From contig NZ_JAMXMV010000030.1 in the NCBI RefSeq assembly GCF_024055715.1, positions 1 to 64,000 of the forward strand: a stretch of 64,000 nt of DNA, read 5' to 3'. The translations under genes and the position numbers were made by a program. The notes below the pieces were generated by a model. The model had not been told where the DNA came from. It saw nothing but the letters and a program-made list of their open reading frames with translations, and ran no database searches. Source of the stretch: Actinoallomurus soli (lineage in GTDB: Bacteria > Actinomycetota > Actinomycetes > Streptosporangiales > Streptosporangiaceae). Below, piece by piece: positions 16,299 to 25,007 of the stretch. How positions within the stretch are numbered: position 1 is the first letter of the stretch; each line of letters starts with the position of its first letter.

Positions 16299-17201
16299 AC
16301 GCGTCGCGTCGGGCGCGGACGACTGGTCGATGTGCTCCGCGATGAGCCCGGCGAACTCCTCCGGCCGGGTGAGGAGCCCCCAGTGGGACGTTGCGACGGG
16401 CCGTACGCGCAGCCGCTCGGTGAACGGCCGTGGCGCCTCGGCCGCCAGCGCCGGGGTCGCGTACACGTCACCGGTCGGCACGATCACCTGCGTCGGCACG
16501 GTCACCCGCGGGGACACGCCGGCCCGGCGGGCGGTGCGGCTCCGGCCGAGCATGTTCGCCCGATAGAGGTTCAGCCCGGCCACGGCGTCCTGGAGGAGGG
16601 TGGGCGCGGGGTGCCCGCCGCCGCGCGGCACGCCCTCGGCGCGTTCCAGGAGGCGGCCCCACCGGCCGGCCAGCCCGCGCCTCCAGACCAGTTCCGGCAC
16701 GACCGGTACCTGGAAGGCCGCGAGGTACCAGGATCGCAGCAGCTGCCGCGCGACGGGAGGGACGCCGGACAGCCGCCGCGGGCGCGTGCGGAACCAGTAC
16801 GCGGCGTGGTCCAGGCAGGGCCCCGAGATGGACGTGAAGGAGGCGAACCGGCCGGGCGTCTCCCGCACGGCCTCCCAGGACTGGATCGACCCCCAGTCGT
16901 GGCCGACCAGGTGCGCGGGCGCGCCGGGGGAGACGGCGTCGAGCACGGCGCCCAGGTCGGCCGTCAGGTGCTCGAACCCGTACGCCTCCCGCCGCGCCGG
17001 GCGCGAGGACGCGCCCGCACCCCGCACGTCGTACGCCACCACGTGGAAGCGGTCCGCCAGCCGTGCGGCGACCGCGTCCCACACGGCGTGCGTGTCCGGG
17101 TAGCCGTGCACCAGCAGCACCGTCGGCCCGGAGCCGCGCTCGTACACCGCCAGGTCGACGCCGTCGCCGTGGATCCTGCGGGTTCGCGTGTCGTCGGACA
17201 T
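16296..17201 (-). CDS. alpha/beta hydrolase, epoxide hydrolase/dehalogenase type (301 aa)
   Basis: Alpha/beta-hydrolase with HGYPDTHAVWD oxyanion segment (about 35-45) and the nucleophile elbow GHDWGS (Asp nucleophile, about 105-110). Asp at that position marks the epoxide hydrolase and haloalkane dehalogenase branch. SHWG near the C-terminus supplies the catalytic His. ATG 17201 is preferred; a GTG at 17210 is in frame. Cytoplasmic, no signal peptide. Substrate unknown. It runs 22 bp after fdhD on the same strand, so it might be read from the fdhD promoter. Confidence 0.85.
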   Translation of the reverse strand: MSDDTRTRRIHGDGVDLAVYERGSGPTVLLVHGYPDTHAVWDAVAARLADRFHVVAYDVRGAGASSRPARREAYGFEHLTADLGAVLDAVSPGAPAHLVGHDWGSIQSWEAVRETPGRFASFTSISGPCLDHAAYWFRTRPRRLSGVPPVARQLLRSWYLAAFQVPVVPELVWRRGLAGRWGRLLERAEGVPRGGGHPAPTLLQDAVAGLNLYRANMLGRSRTARRAGVSPRVTVPTQVIVPTGDVYATPALAAEAPRPFTERLRVRPVATSHWGLLTRPEEFAGLIAEHIDQSSAPDATR

Positions 17202-17223
17202 GGCGCCCACCGTAGGACCGCGG

Positions 17224-18033
17224 TCAGTCCTTGATCCGCTCGGCCCCCGTGTAGACGTTCATCGAGTGCCCGCGCAGGAAGCCGACGAGGGTCATGCCGG
17301 CCTCCTCGGCGAGTTCGGCCGCGAGCGAGGACGGCGCGGACACGGCCGCGAGCGCCGGGATGCCCGCGAGCATGGCCTTCTGCGTGAGCTCGAACGACGC
17401 GCGGCCGCTGACCAGGAGCACGTGCCCGGCGAGCGGGAGCCGCCCGTCCTTCAGCGCCCAGCCGACCACCTTGTCGACCGCGTTGTGCCGTCCGACGTCC
17501 TCGCGCAGCACCACCAGCGTGCCGCTCGCGTCGAACAGCCCGGCCGCGTGCAGGCCGCCGGTCCGCTCGAAGACCCGCTGCGCCTCTCGCAGCGCGTCCG
17601 GCAGGGCGGCCAGGACGTCCGGGTCGAGGACGGTCGTGTCCGACCGGATGTCATGGCGCGCCCGTTGCCGGAGCGCGTCGATGCTGGTCTTGCCGCACAC
17701 CCCGCACGCGCTCGTCGTGTAGAAGGAACGCTCCACCGAGACCTCGGGCGGGGCCACCTCGGCCGCGAGCGCGACGTCGACGACGTTGAACGTGTCCGTG
17801 TCGGCGCAGTAGCGCATCGCGGCGACGTCCTCCGGCGCCCGGATGACGCCCTCGGCGTACAGGAAACCGGTGACCAGGTCGAAGTCGTTCCCCGGCGTCC
17901 GCATGGTGACCGACAGCGGGTGCCCTCCCAGCCGGATCTCGAGGGGTTCCTCGACGACGAGCGTGTCCGGCCTCGCCCGGCGTCCTCCTTCGTCGATGTG
18001 CGCGATCCGGCGTCGCACGGTCACTCGGCCCAT
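17224..18033 (-). CDS. fdhD: FdhD, formate dehydrogenase sulfurtransferase (269 aa)
   Basis: FdhD transfers sulfur from the cysteine desulfurase IscS to the bis-MGD cofactor, needed for active formate dehydrogenase. The essential loop CGVCGK is seen with Cys at about 110 and 113. Other conserved parts: EEPLEIRL near the start, [30 protein letters not shown], and the C-terminal RG.SMNVYTG. Start ATG 18033 gives the normal length. It is divergent from fdhA, 134 bp away, so enzyme and maturation factor share a control region. Confidence 0.95.
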   Translation of the reverse strand: MGRVTVRRRIAHIDEGGRRARPDTLVVEEPLEIRLGGHPLSVTMRTPGNDFDLVTGFLYAEGVIRAPEDVAAMRYCADTDTFNVVDVALAAEVAPPEVSVERSFYTTSACGVCGKTSIDALRQRARHDIRSDTTVLDPDVLAALPDALREAQRVFERTGGLHAAGLFDASGTLVVLREDVGRHNAVDKVVGWALKDGRLPLAGHVLLVSGRASFELTQKAMLAGIPALAAVSAPSSLAAELAEEAGMTLVGFLRGHSMNVYTGAERIKD

Positions 18034-18103
18034 GATCCGACCGTACCCGGGAAACGCCGACGTAGGCCCGCCGGGGCTTCCGGGAAAAGTGCGGTGCACG
18101 GTG

Positions 18104-18110
18104 CTATAAA
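18104..18110 (+). promoter_or_regulatory. candidate -10 element upstream of fdhA
   Basis: TATAAA at 18105-18110 stands out in a GC-rich context, 57 bp before the fdhA GTG start and in the intergenic region shared with fdhD. No convincing -35 hexamer lies 17 bp upstream (GGGAAA there), so an activator or another sigma factor may be needed. Confidence 0.3.
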
Positions 18111-18167
18111 GAGCCGGGAAAGGGGAAGTGGTCGACGGCGAGCGCGATCCGGGAGGGGGCGGCAGAC

Positions 18168-21100
18168 GTGGGCATCGAGTCCTGGCCGGTGTTCCGGCAG
18201 CTGACCGGCACCGACCCGCTGGGGCGCGGCCGGGCCGCCCGTTCCTCGCGTACGGACGCCCTGCGGGCGCGCACCGAGCAGGCCGACCGGGTCGTCGACT
18301 CGATCTGCCCCTACTGCGCGGTCGGCTGCGGGCAGAAGGTCTACGTCAAAGACGAGAAGGTCGTCCAGATCGAGGGCGACCCGGGCTCGCCGATCTCCCG
18401 CGGCAGGCTCTGCCCCAAGGGCTCGGCCAGCAAGCAGCTCGTCACCTCGCCGACCCGGCAGACCAAGGTCCTCTACCGCCGGCCGTACGCCACCGAGTGG
18501 GAGCCGCTGGACCTCGACGAGGCGATGGACATGATCGCCGACCGGGTCATCGCGGCCCGTCGCGAGGGCTGGCAGGACACCTTCGAGGACAAGCCCGTGC
18601 GCCGCACCATCGGCTTCGCGAGCCTCGGCGGCGCCACCCTCGACAACGAGGAGAACTACCTCATCAAGAAGCTCTGGACCGCCCTCGGCGCGATCCAGAT
18701 CGAGAACCAGGCGCGTATTTGACACTCCGCCACCGTCCCCGGTCTGGGGACCAGCTTCGGTCGTGGCGGCGCGACGACGTTCCAGCAGGACCTCGCGAAC
18801 TCCGACTGCATCGTCATCCAGGGTTCGAACATGGCCGAGTGCCATCCGGTCGGGTTCCAGTGGGTGATGGAGGCGAAGGCGCGCGGGGCGCGGATCTTCC
18901 ACATCGACCCGCGGTTCACCCGCACGAGCGCGGTGGCGCACCGGCACATGCCGATCCGCGCCGGCAGCGACATCGTCCTGCTCGGCGCGCTGATCAACCA
19001 TGTGCTGAGCGGCGGGCACGACCTCCGTGAGTACGTCCTGCGCTACACCAACGCCTCGGTCATCCTGAGCGAGGACTTCCAGGACACCGAGGACCTCGGC
19101 GGCCTGTTCTCCGGCTACGACGCCGAGACCTCCTCGTACGACCCGGAGACCTGGGCGTACGCCGGGGGAGAGCAGGAGGCGCCGGCCGCCGGAGCGCGCG
19201 ACGAGCAGGAGAAGGGCGACGACCCGGACGGCGGCACGAGTCAGGGCGACGGTCCGGGCGGACCGTCGGGCCGCATCACGCAGGAGCACGGCCCCGGCGC
19301 CACCTACGAGGCGACCTCGTCGCAGACCGGCCACGCGGACGAGCGCGACGAGACGCTGCGGCACCCGCGCTGCGTCTACCAGGTGCTGAAGCGGCACTTC
19401 GCGCGCTACACACCGGAGATGGTCGAGCAGATCTGCGGCATCGCGCCGGACGACTTCGCCGAGCTCGCCGACGCGATCGTGGCGAACTCCGGGCGCGACC
19501 GCACCACCGCCTGGGTCTACAGCGTGGGCTGGACCCAGCACACCGTCGGCGCGCAGTACATCCGCACCGCCTCGATCCTGCAGCTGCTGCTCGGCAACAT
19601 CGGGCGGCCCGGCGGCGGCATCCTCGCCCTGCGCGGGCACGCGAGCATCCAGGGCTCCACGGACATCCCGACGCTGTTCAACCTGCTGCCCGGTTACCTG
19701 CCGATGCCGTACGCCCACCACCATGAGGACCTCGACACCTACCTCGAACGCGCCGCCGGGGACACCGGCTTCTGGGGGCGCAAGCGGTCCTACATGGTCA
19801 GCCTCCTCAAGGCGTGGTGGGGCGACGCGGCGACCGCCGAGAACGACTTCTGCTTCGACTACCTGCCGCGCCTCACCGGGGACCACGGCACGTACCACAC
19901 GGTCCTCGACCAGATCGAGGGCAAGGTCAAGGGCTACTTCCTGCTGGGGGAGAACCCGGCGGTGGGCTCGGCGGCCGGCCGGCTGCAGCGCCTCGGGCTG
20001 GCCGCGCTCGACTGGCTCGTCGTACGCGACCTGCAGCTCATCGAGAGCGCGACGTTCTGGAAGAACTCCCCGGAGATCGAGACCGGTGAGCTGACCCCCG
20101 AGGGGATCGGCACCGAGGTGTTCTTCCTGCCCGCCGCCTCCCATGTGGAGAAGGACGGGACGTTCACCAACACCCAGCGGCTGCTGCAGTGGCACCACAA
20201 GGCGATCGACCCGCCGGACGACGCCCGCAGCGACCTGTGGTTCATCTACCGGCTGGGCCTGCGGATCCGGGAGCGACTGGAGGGCTCCGCCGACCCCGTC
20301 GACCGGCCGGTCCTCGACCTGACGTGGGACTACCCGGAGGAGGGGCCGCACCACGACCCGTCCGCGGAGGCGGTGCTGCGTGAGATCAACGGCTACGACG
20401 CCGACGGGAACATCCTGTCCGGGTTCACCGCGCTGAAGGACGACGGTTCGACGTCCTGCGGCTGCTGGATCTACTCCGGCTGCTACACCGACGGCGTGAA
20501 CCAGACGGCCCGGCGCAAGCCGGGATCGGAGCAGTCCTGGGTGGCGCCCGAGTGGGGCTGGGCCTGGCCGTCGAACCGCCGCATCCTCTACAACCGCGCC
20601 TCCGCCGACCCGCAGGGCCGCCCCTGGAGCGAGCGCAAGGCGTACGTCTGGTGGGACGGCGAGCAGTGGACCGGCCACGACGTCCCCGACTTCGAGAAGA
20701 CCAAGCCGCCGTCGTACGAGCCGCCGCCGGACGCGAAGGCCGAGGCCGCGCTCGCCGGGACCGATCCGTTCATCATGCAGACCGACGGTAAGGGCTGGCT
20801 GTTCGTGCCGCGCGGCCTGGTCGACGGGCCGCTGCCGGCCCATTACGAGCCGCACGAGTCCCCGGTGGAGAACCTGCTGTACAAGCAGCAGGGCAACCCC
20901 GTCCGGCAGACCTACGACCGGCCCGGCAACCGGTACGAACCGGTCGACAGCGACGTCTACCCGTACGTCTTCACGACCTACCGGCTGACCGAGCACCACA
21001 CGGCGGGCGGCATGAGCCGCTTCCTGCCGTACCTGTCGGAGCTGCAGCCGGAGATGTTCTGCGAGGTGTCGCCGGAGCTGGCCGCCGAGCGGGGCCTGGT

Positions 21101-21419
21101 CCACGGTGACTGGGCGACCATCATCTCCGCGCGCACCGCCATCGAGGCGCGCGTCCTCGTCACCGACCGGGTCCGGCCGCTGCGGATCCAGGGCCGGGTC
21201 ATCCACCAGATCGGGCTGCCGTACCACTGGGGTTCGGCCGGCGCCGTCCGCGGCGACTCCGCCAACGACCTGCTGCCGATCGTGCTGGACGCCAACACCC
21301 ACATTCAGGAGAGCAAGGCGGCGACCTGCGACATCCGACCCGGACGCCGCCCGCAGGGGCCGGCCCTGCGCGCCCTCGTGCGACGCTACCGCCGCATGGC
21401 CGGGATCCCGGAGGACTGA
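18168..21419 (+). CDS. fdhA: selenocysteine-containing formate dehydrogenase alpha subunit (1083 aa with Sec at 185)
   Basis: Catalytic Mo/W-bis-MGD subunit that oxidises formate to CO2. It starts at GTG 18168 behind GGGAGGGGG. One [4Fe-4S] site is given by C47-x2-C50-x3-C54 and C82. The first segment ends NQARI, then TGA (18720-18722), then [17 protein letters not shown]; formate dehydrogenases have Sec or Cys at this spot, so the TGA is read as Sec185. The open frame continues to 21419. Residues about 330-394 are an acidic, low-complexity insertion. No Tat signal is seen, so the active site is probably cytoplasmic. fdhB and an NrfD-type gene follow. Confidence 0.95.
18720..18760 (+). promoter_or_regulatory. 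bacterial SECIS hairpin at the Sec codon of fdhA
   Basis: The TGA at 18720-18722 is followed after 18 nt by GGTCTG. GTCCCC (18735-18740) pairs with GGGGAC (18746-18751) around the five-base loop GGTCT. A lower CCG/CGG pairing (18727-18729 with 18758-18760) is possible. The E. coli fdhF SECIS has the same loop GGUCU, with the G also 18 nt after UGA. SelB would bind the loop and bring Sec-tRNA to the ribosome. The GGTCTG bases also encode Gly-Leu, so part of the match is protein conservation. Confidence 0.85.
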
Positions 21420-21424
21420 ACGGA

Positions 21425-22261
21425 ATGAGCAACAGCCTGTACGGCCCCCTCCCGGATGTCGCGGAGGACGCCGGCTACACCGGCGCGCCCGAGCGCCGCG
21501 GGTTCTTCACCGACACCTCGGTGTGCATCGGCTGTAAGGCCTGCGAGGTCGCCTGCAAGGAGTGGAACGCCGTCCCCGACGACGGGTTCGCGCTGACCGG
21601 CATGTCCTACGACAACACCGGCGCGCTCGGCGCCAGCACCTGGCGGCACGTCGCGTTCGTCGAGCAGACCCGGCCGCGTCAGGTCGGCGACGGGGGCGAC
21701 ACCCGCTGGCTCATGGCCTCTGACGTGTGCAAGCACTGCACGCATGCCGCCTGCCTCGACGTCTGCCCCACGGGCGCGCTCATCCGCACCGAGTTCGCCA
21801 CCGTCGTCGTCCAGTCCGACGTCTGCAACGGCTGCGCCTACTGCGTGTCCGCCTGCCCGTACGGCGTCATCGACCGCCGCGAGGACGACGGGCGGGCGTG
21901 GAAGTGCACGCTCTGCTACGACCGGATCGGCGACGGCCTCGAACCCGCCTGCGCCAAGGCGTGCCCGACCGACTCCATCCAGTACGGCCCGCTCGACGAA
22001 CTGCGCGAGCGCGCCAGGGCCCGGCTGGACGCGCTGCACGAGGAGGGCGTGACGGAGGCCCGCCTGTACGGCGAGGACGAGAACGACGGCGTCGGCGGTG
22101 CCGGTGCCTTCTTCCTGCTGCTCGACGAGCCGGAGGTGTACGGCCTGCCGCCGGACCCGGTCGTCACCACCCGCGACCTGCCGGCCATGTGGAAGTGGGC
22201 CGGCGGCGCGGCCCTGGCCCTGGCCGGCGGAGTGGCCCTGTCGTTCCTCGGGAGGCGCTGA
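21425..22261 (+). CDS. fdhB: formate dehydrogenase iron-sulfur (beta) subunit (278 aa)
   Basis: Electron-transfer subunit with four [4Fe-4S] sites: CIGCKACEVACK (about 36-47), CKHCTHAACLDVCP (about 102-115), CNGCAYCVSACP (about 134-145) and CTLCYDRI..CAKACP (about 161-183). One C-terminal helix (about 256-274, AGGAALALAGGVALSFLG) ends in Arg-Arg and should anchor it to the membrane. It starts 5 nt after the fdhA stop. The stop overlaps the next start (TGATG). It passes electrons from the catalytic subunit to the NrfD-type subunit. No Tat signal is seen. Confidence 0.93.
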   Translation: MSNSLYGPLPDVAEDAGYTGAPERRGFFTDTSVCIGCKACEVACKEWNAVPDDGFALTGMSYDNTGALGASTWRHVAFVEQTRPRQVGDGGDTRWLMASDVCKHCTHAACLDVCPTGALIRTEFATVVVQSDVCNGCAYCVSACPYGVIDRREDDGRAWKCTLCYDRIGDGLEPACAKACPTDSIQYGPLDELRERARARLDALHEEGVTEARLYGEDENDGVGGAGAFFLLLDEPEVYGLPPDPVVTTRDLPAMWKWAGGAALALAGGVALSFLGRR

Positions 22262-23259
22262 TGCAGCCGGATCGGGACGAACGGCGCACCGGGCGACGAG
22301 AAGAGCGACGCGGCGGAAGAGGAGGCGGAGGCGGAGGCCGTGAGGAGCGCATGGTCCCGCGCGCGGAGTTCCGCTCCTACTACGGCCGCCCGATCCTGAA
22401 GAAGCCGCGCTGGAAGGCCCCGCACATGCCGGGCTACCTCTACCTGGGCGGCCTGTCGGGCGCCTCCTCGACGATGGCGGCGCTGGCCGACGCCACCGGA
22501 CGGCAGCGGCTGGCGCTGACCGGCAGGATCACGGCCGCGGCGGCGGGCACGGCGGGCGCCGGGCTGCTCGTCGCCGAGCTCGGGCGGCCCGAGCGGTTCC
22601 TCAACATGCTGCGCATGTTCAAGCCGACCTCGCCGATGAGCGTCGGCTCATGGATCCTCGCCGGTCAGGGCGGGTTCACGATGGCGGCGGCGGCGTCCGC
22701 CGTCACCGGGATCGCCCCCGGCCTCGGCCGGGCGGCCGGCGCGGCGGCAGCGGTGACCGGTCCCCTCGTCGCGACCTACACGGGCGTCCTGCTGGCCGAC
22801 ACCGCGGTGCCCGCCTGGCATGAGGCCTACCGGCATCTGCCGCTGCTGTTCGCGGGCAGTTCCCTGGCGAGCGGCGGAGCGGTCACCATGATCGCCACCC
22901 CCCGCGGCGACGCGGGCCCCGCGCGCCGGATGGCGCTCCTCGGCGCCGGTCTCGAACTGGCCGCCGCCGGAGCCCTCGAACGCGGCATGGGCCTGCGCGA
23001 ACGCCCGGAGCTCGTCTCCGAGCCCTACCGGACCGGACGCGCAGGCGTCCTCTTGCGCACCGGTCGGGCGCTGACCGTCGTGGGGGCGGTCGGCGCCGTC
23101 GCGGCGAGCCGGAGCCGGGCGGCCGGCGTCATCGCCGGCCTCGCGCTCACCGGAGGCGCGCTGTGCACCCGGTTCGCCGTCCTCTACGCCGGGCACGCCT
23201 CGGCGGAGGACCCCAAGTACACGGTGATCCCCCAGCGCGAACGCCGCACCGTGTCCTGA
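22261..23259 (+). CDS. nrfD: NrfD/PsrC-type membrane subunit (332 aa)
   Basis: Polytopic quinone-site membrane subunit of the NrfD family, replacing the cytochrome b subunit of FDH-N/O. The N-terminal 30 residues are a charged Arg/Glu/Gly tail. The conserved segment WKAPHMPGYLYLGGLSGASS follows, then LGRPERFLNMLRMFKPTSPMSVGSW and about eight helices. ATG 22261 overlaps the fdhB stop. With fdhA-fdhB it would send electrons from formate to the quinone pool. The operon ends at a strong hairpin just downstream. Confidence 0.88.
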   Translation: MQPDRDERRTGRREERRGGRGGGGGGREERMVPRAEFRSYYGRPILKKPRWKAPHMPGYLYLGGLSGASSTMAALADATGRQRLALTGRITAAAAGTAGAGLLVAELGRPERFLNMLRMFKPTSPMSVGSWILAGQGGFTMAAAASAVTGIAPGLGRAAGAAAAVTGPLVATYTGVLLADTAVPAWHEAYRHLPLLFAGSSLASGGAVTMIATPRGDAGPARRMALLGAGLELAAAGALERGMGLRERPELVSEPYRTGRAGVLLRTGRALTVVGAVGAVAASRSRAAGVIAGLALTGGALCTRFAVLYAGHASAEDPKYTVIPQRERRTVS

Positions 23260-23262
23260 GCC

Positions 23263-23294
23263 GTGTGGCCCGGACCTCACGGTCCGGGCCACAC
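23263..23294 (+). terminator. terminator of the fdhA-fdhB-nrfD operon
   Basis: A perfect 14-bp hairpin: GTGTGGCCCGGACC (23263-23276), loop TCAC, then GGTCCGGGCCACAC (23281-23294), four bases after the nrfD stop. GTTCTGT follows, a weak U-containing tail. It probably also limits read-through from the convergent LppU-like gene. Confidence 0.85.
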
Positions 23295-23368
23295 GTTCTG
23301 TGCCGGGGCGGTTCGAGTCGTGCGGCCTCGGCCGTCGGCTCGCCGCGGAGCGACTTCCCTCTCCGGGC

Positions 23369-24145
23369 TCAGAGCTTCTTCATACAGAGGACGAAGCTCA
23401 GGATGGTGATGTCGTTCTTCCGGCGGTACTTCGCCGTGGAACCGGCGACGTTCTTGCACTTGTCCCAGTCGGACGTGCCGGTGTACCGCTTCAGCACCTT
23501 GTACGTCCCCGAGTGGCACGTCGTCTGCACCAGGTGCGGGGCGGAGTCCGTGCCGGCGTTGCGCACGCAGTCGCCCGGCTGCACCGTCGCCGCCGCGTCC
23601 AGGGTCGGGGAGGACGTGGGCACGTCGGGGCTGTCGGTCGGGCTCGGCTCGACCGTCGGATAACCCCCCGTGGGCGCGCCGGTGGGCACGCTGAACGACG
23701 GCGTCGGAAGGGAGATGGGCTTCTTCGAGTGGCCGTCGCTGCTGAGGGCCCACGCGATCGCGCCGCCGCCGCCGAGCACGACCAGCGCCGCGACGATCGC
23801 CACCACGATGATCGGGCCGTTGTTCTTGCGCGGCGGCCCCGGAGGCGGCCCCCACCCGCCCGGACCGGACGGCTCAGACGGACCGAAACCTCCACCTCCG
23901 CCGCCCCACGGGCCGCCGGGCGGAGGCTGCTGACCGCCGCCGCCGTACGGGTCGCTCGGGTAGTAGGGCTGCTGCCCTCCCTGGCCGGGGTAGGGCTGCT
24001 GACCCGTGCCTCCCTGGCCCGGGTAGGGCTGCTGCTGTCCCGGATAGCCTTGGCCGGGGTACGGCTGCTGCGGAGGGTAGCCGCCCTGACCCTGCGGTTG
24101 GTTCGAGTACGGCCCCTGGCCGTAGCTCTCAGGTGATTCGTGCAC
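23369..24145 (-). CDS. membrane-anchored LppU-like protein with Pro/Gly/Gln-rich N-terminus (258 aa)
   Basis: The N-terminal ~95 residues are low-complexity repeats of PYPGQG/QQPYPG type. A single helix follows (NNGPIIVVAIVAALVVLGGGG) and then a Ser/Thr/Pro linker. The C-terminal ~75-residue domain has spaced Cys (QPGDCV, TTCH, KCKNV, FVLCM), as in the LppU/SCO3897 family of actinobacterial envelope proteins. Start placed at GTG 24145, which has GAGGGG 9 nt upstream; an ATG at 24193 has no site. Function unknown; the repeat length may vary. Confidence 0.75.
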   Translation of the reverse strand: MHESPESYGQGPYSNQPQGQGGYPPQQPYPGQGYPGQQQPYPGQGGTGQQPYPGQGGQQPYYPSDPYGGGGQQPPPGGPWGGGGGGFGPSEPSGPGGWGPPPGPPRKNNGPIIVVAIVAALVVLGGGGAIAWALSSDGHSKKPISLPTPSFSVPTGAPTGGYPTVEPSPTDSPDVPTSSPTLDAAATVQPGDCVRNAGTDSAPHLVQTTCHSGTYKVLKRYTGTSDWDKCKNVAGSTAKYRRKNDITILSFVLCMKKL

Positions 24146-24184
24146 GGACGACCGCCCCTCGTTGCAATACCCCACGAAAGCTGT

Positions 24185-24242
24185 ACTAGCCAACTAGTCT
24201 GCGGGCCGATGTGCAAACCGGCCTTTACCTAAGACGTTAGGT
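24185..24242. promoter_or_regulatory. two palindromes upstream of the LppU-like gene
   Basis: ACTAG-CCAA-CTAGT (24185-24198) and ACCTAA-GACG-TTAGGT (24227-24242) lie 40-97 bp upstream of the GTG start in a locally AT-richer stretch. Both have four-base spacers, as dimeric regulator sites often do. No matching regulator is visible nearby, so the role is inferred from symmetry and position. Confidence 0.35.
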
Positions 24243-24296
24243 TTCGAGTCCCGGATCCCGCCGATCCGTGCCTGACCGAAGCCGGACAGTACCGGA

Positions 24297-24938
24297 TCAC
24301 GCGTGGTCCTCGTGCCCGCGGGCGCGCGGCATCCGCCACCGCAGGCGGAGTGCCAGCAGCCGGACCCCGAACGCCAGCGCGGCGGTGACCAGGGTCACGA
24401 GGTAACCGCGCGCCCCGAGCAGGTACGCGCCGGTGGCGGTCCCGGCGCCGAGGAGGGCGGGGATGATGTACAGCTGCCGGTCGTGGAGGACGTTCGGCAC
24501 CTCCCGCGCCAGCACGTCCCGCAGGATGCCGCCGCCGATCGCCGTCGTCACGCCCAGCGCCGCCGCGGCCGGCGCCCCCAGCCCGTACGTCAGCGCCTTC
24601 ATCGCGCCGGCCACACTGAACAGCCCCAGTCCCGCGGCGTCGAGCACCAGCACCGTCCGGCGGATGCGCTCCAGGTGCGGATGCCAGACGGCGGTCAGCG
24701 CCGTGGCCACGATCGGCACCGCCGTGTAGCCCACGTCGCGGAACGCCGCCGGCGGCACGGCCCCGATGACGAGGTCGCGCAGCACCCCGCCGCCCAGCGC
24801 GGTGATCTCCGCGAGCACGGCCATCCCGACGACGTCGAAGCGCTTACGAACGGCGACGAGCGCGCCGGTGACCGCGAACACGAAGATCCCGGCGAGGTCG
24901 ATGACGTACTCGACTTCGGTGCCGTGGACGGAGCTCAC
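24297..24938 (-). CDS. trimeric intracellular cation channel (TRIC/YadS-YicG, UPF0126) family protein (213 aa)
   Basis: Seven-helix membrane protein made of two repeats. Each carries the family motif: ALGGGVLRDL in the first half (about 44-53) and AIGGGILRDVL in the second (about 130-140). These glycine-rich helices line the pore in bacterial TRIC homologues. YicG-type members are considered K+ or small-molecule channels. Length (213 aa) is normal. ATG 24938 is followed by a membrane-compatible start. It is separate from the formate genes but between them and selD; no functional link is evident. Confidence 0.88.
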   Translation of the reverse strand: MSSVHGTEVEYVIDLAGIFVFAVTGALVAVRKRFDVVGMAVLAEITALGGGVLRDLVIGAVPPAAFRDVGYTAVPIVATALTAVWHPHLERIRRTVLVLDAAGLGLFSVAGAMKALTYGLGAPAAAALGVTTAIGGGILRDVLAREVPNVLHDRQLYIIPALLGAGTATGAYLLGARGYLVTLVTAALAFGVRLLALRLRWRMPRARGHEDHA

Positions 24939-25007
24939 AGTCGGATCATGCCGTGTCCGCCGTCGTTCGGGGCACGGGGGGTGGCGAGGCCGTGACGTAC
25001 GGGCGTG

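Noticed and set aside
18720-18722. fdhA as a broken gene (premature stop)
   Set aside because: The stop falls exactly on the Sec site, the hairpin follows, and selA, selB, selC and selD are all in the window.
18021-21302. A 1093-codon open frame on the minus strand opposite fdhA
   Set aside because: It mirrors the GC-rich codons of fdhA. No protein family is recognisable, and the plus strand has clear iron-sulfur and Sec motifs.
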